Assembly (NCBI GenBank): GCA_030706405.1 | Contig: JAUZOO010000002.1 | Coordinates: 501,375-565,374 of the forward strand | DNA length: 64,000 nucleotides | Origin: Bacteroidota bacterium | GTDB lineage: Bacteria > Bacteroidota > Bacteroidia > Bacteroidales > JAAUTT01 | Reading direction: 5' to 3' | Part shown: positions 62,083-64,000 of the stretch, one piece after another | How the letters are laid out: every line of letters begins with the position of its first letter | Position numbering within the stretch: position 1 is the stretch's first letter | Notes under the pieces: generated by a model | The model's database searches: none | Seen by the model: only the letters and a program-made list of their open reading frames with translations | Told to the model about the DNA's origin: nothing | Made by a program: the position numbers and the translations under genes

Positions 62083-64000
62083 TTAATCTTTAATACAACG
62101 GATGGATAAACCATAGGTTTTTGAATAATAGACTGATTCTAAAATAGCTCTCCAAAATAATAAATGAAAATGGTATGATTTTGTAGAATCAAATTCGTAT
62201 TCCGTACTCGACTGAAAGCAGCCGCAGATAGTCATATAATTGAAAGTTCCGTCATCATGCCGGTTTCCACTTGGTAATCCTAAAAACTTGGATGAATTAG
62301 TGGCTCCTACATTTGGAGTATGCCAATGCAGGGTGCCAACTTCTTTCATTCTGCCCCCAATCAATGTATCGCCGCCAAGCGCTGCCTCCAAGGCCAGAAA
62401 TTCGGTTTTAGACGGAACGTGCCAGCCTATGGGGCTTACATTGCGACTATCCATTACGGTATAATTGTTATACAATCTTCCGTAAAGGCCAACATTGCTT
62501 ATATCATTGTTATAATTGCAATAAGCTCCTGTAGTTAATGAAGCCCAAGCTGTAATGTCGGTTACATTGGGTATAGGATCTCCATTTCGATAGTGAATGG
62601 ATTTCAGATTTTCTGCCATCCAAACCTGATTACCAATACCAATCCATTTAAAAGTATTGCCATCCAAATCGATAGCTGTTCCAGTAAGCCCATTTACCGT
62701 CCCACCCGCAGCTACAATATCCGAAACTTTAGCTCCGGCTGTAATTAATTGTGCCGGTGTAGCTCCAGCTGTCATCAGTTGGTTTACGGGGACACCCTGC
62801 AAAACCTGAATTTTTAAGTTGAGGGAAGTAACTAACGAATCTACATACATTTTAGGAACAGCATCCGTATTAGCAACAGGAGCTGCTATATTGGAAATAA
62901 TTTTGTTGTTTGCATTGACTCCATTATTGGCTAAGATGGTATTATTTGCAATAATTGATCCGCTGAATGTTTTATTCCCGGCAATAGTCTGGTTTCCGGT
63001 AATAACCACATCATCTGTTTTATCGGTATCCCAATTGGTAAACGAAATAGTGTTACCTCCAGCCCCTGAGATAGTAAGCTGATTGTTTGTTAAACTAAGC
63101 TGTTGATTTTCGACCGACAGATAATTCGGAGTCCAGTTTTCCCATTTTCCGGTTGTGGTGTTATATTTTAACAATTGACCACCTATTGGTGAGGATATAT
63201 TAAAAGGAGTATTGATTAAAATAGACCAGTCATGAGTAGCCGGATGCGTATAATTTCTTAAAGTATCGAGTTTCATCTTATCTCCAAAGCTCATAAACCC
63301 TGAAATAGAACTGGTAGCATTATTATGAATATGCCCTAAAGCGGCGGCATCAGTAATACCATATCCCGCTAATGTTGATGGTTTCCCGGTCAAAGAGCTC
63401 CATGTCCCGTCGAATAAAGTTGGTTTATTGGTAATATTATTCCAATGAAGTTGAGCCTGTCCGGCGGTCTGCATATTGGTTTTAGAATAAACATTAACAA
63501 TATTGGCTTTAAGAGATAACGATGAGTTAATCATAGACGAAGTCCATGTTTTATCCGTTAAAACCTGAGTATTATCGAATGCAACACCTGGGTCACCCTG
63601 ATCACCTTTCAGTCCCTGAATACCTTGTACCCCCTGATCTCCCTTTAAACCTTGAACTCCCTGAATTCCTTGTACCCCTTGATCACCTTTAATGCCTTTT
63701 AATGATGCTATAAAGTCCGATTCCGTACCGGTGTTACCCAAGTCGAGCCATTGTTGATAAGCAGTTTTGCCGTTAATACCAGCATCTCCTTTATCCCCTT
63801 TTAATCCTTGAACTCCCTGAATTCCTTGTAGTCCTTGTAGTCCCGGATCTCCTTTAATGCCTTTTAACGAGGCTATAAAATTCGATTCCGTACCGGTGTT
63901 ACCCAAGTCGAGCCATTGTTGATAAGCAGTTTTACCATTGATGCCAGCATCGCCCTTATCACCTTTTAAACCTTGAAGTCCCTGAATTCCTTGTACCCCC
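62083..64000 (-). CDS. collagen-like repeat protein with C-terminal FISUMP domain (N-terminus outside window)
   Basis: The frame is open from the window edge to a stop at 62083. Collagen-like Gly-x-y runs (GIQGVQGLKGDKGDAG style) alternate with a KTAYQQWLDLGNTGTESDF spacer in a 165-bp repeat. A long beta-rich region follows (about 62700-63550, IAGNKTFSGSIIANNT), and the last 180 residues are a FISUMP domain (VWMAENLKSIHYRNGDPIP ... LSIRCIKD). Surface location is likely. An internal TTG near 63906 is not a real start. Confidence 0.8.
   Translation of the reverse strand, partial: GVQGIQGLQGLKGDKGDAGINGKTAYQQWLDLGNTGTESNFIASLKGIKGDPGLQGLQGIQGVQGLKGDKGDAGINGKTAYQQWLDLGNTGTESDFIASLKGIKGDQGVQGIQGVQGLKGDQGVQGIQGLKGDQGDPGVAFDNTQVLTDKTWTSSMINSSLSLKANIVNVYSKTNMQTAGQAQLHWNNITNKPTLFDGTWSSLTGKPSTLAGYGITDAAALGHIHNNATSSISGFMSFGDKMKLDTLRNYTHPATHDWSILINTPFNISSPIGGQLLKYNTTTGKWENWTPNYLSVENQQLSLTNNQLTISGAGGNTISFTNWDTDKTDDVVITGNQTIAGNKTFSGSIIANNTILANNGVNANNKIISNIAAPVANTDAVPKMYVDSLVTSLNLKIQVLQGVPVNQLMTAGATPAQLITAGAKVSDIVAAGGTVNGLTGTAIDLDGNTFKWIGIGNQVWMAENLKSIHYRNGDPIPNVTDITAWASLTTGAYCNYNNDISNVGLYGRLYNNYTVMDSRNVSPIGWHVPSKTEFLALEAALGGDTLIGGRMKEVGTLHWHTPNVGATNSSKFLGLPSGNRHDDGTFNYMTICGCFQSSTEYEFDSTKSYHFHLLFWRAILESVYYSKTYGLSIRCIKD
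63691..64000. repeat. 165-bp direct repeat encoding collagen-like units
   Basis: AATGCCTTTT occurs at 63691 and 63856, and the sequence after each copy matches closely over at least 140 bp, with changes that are mostly silent. The repeat runs off the window. Confidence 0.8.

Overview
The window reads as chromosomal DNA of a Bacteroidota bacterium, most like an anaerobic or microaerophilic Bacteroidales/Marinilabiliales relative. The reasons are large FtsX/MacB permeases in TolC-HlyD operons, a fused FeoA-FeoB, LytS/LytTR and NtrC two-component pairs, GtrA, FISUMP and KWG proteins, many lipoproteins with a Cys after a short hydrophobic leader, and promoter words of the TAnnTTTG type. No rRNA, tRNA, CRISPR array or intact insertion sequence was recognised. 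All family names come from reading motifs, not from searches.

Layout. 1-6337 (minus) is an efflux operon in the order TolC, HlyD-type adaptor, 44-residue membrane peptide, FtsX-type permease, DUF1349 protein, ABC ATPase (cut by the window edge). It is divergent from an NtrC-type regulator and its kinase (6539-9236). The gap holds a good sigma-54 -24/-12 promoter and an inverted-repeat array about 70-80 bp upstream, so the pair very probably controls the pump. 9241-16719 is mixed housekeeping and unknown genes: GtrA, a K+ channel, ArfB, a TIGR02117-like protein, an LRR protein with a J-like HPD motif, a transglutaminase, a CDP-alcohol phosphatidyltransferase and a 2H phosphoesterase. 16772-23247 carries a hybrid kinase, small redox and regulatory genes, and RsgA.

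23248-32113 is accessory, AT-rich DNA: small lipoprotein and membrane genes all on the minus strand, a gene broken by an in-frame TAA, short intergenic repeats, a SLATT-like membrane protein, and a very regular array of fourteen 21-bp units with a 105-bp higher-order period. Two copies of a 330-345 bp element with terminal inverted repeats lie at 23360-23693 and 33975-34319.

36095-48122 looks like an oxygen/NO/iron stress island: a two-subunit heme-copper reductase with altered CuB and missing CuA ligands, rubrerythrin, a flavin reductase-rubredoxin fusion, a Cys-free Fur/PerR regulator, a porin, a CDF-like protein, FeoAB, a hemerythrin/RIC-like protein and a LuxR regulator. 48348-55027 is a second TolC-MacA-MacB operon ending in a LytS/LytTR pair.

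55335-60146 is an AmmeMemoRadiSam cluster (radical SAM protein, and a fused Memo-AMMECR1 lipoprotein) enclosing a spermidine-synthase-like membrane protein split by an in-frame TAG. 60268-64000 holds secreted lipoproteins and the 3' part of a collagen-like/FISUMP surface protein that runs off the window.

The strongest candidates for something little described are the unusual heme-copper reductase, the 21/105-bp array, and the apparently exported AmmeMemoRadiSam system.
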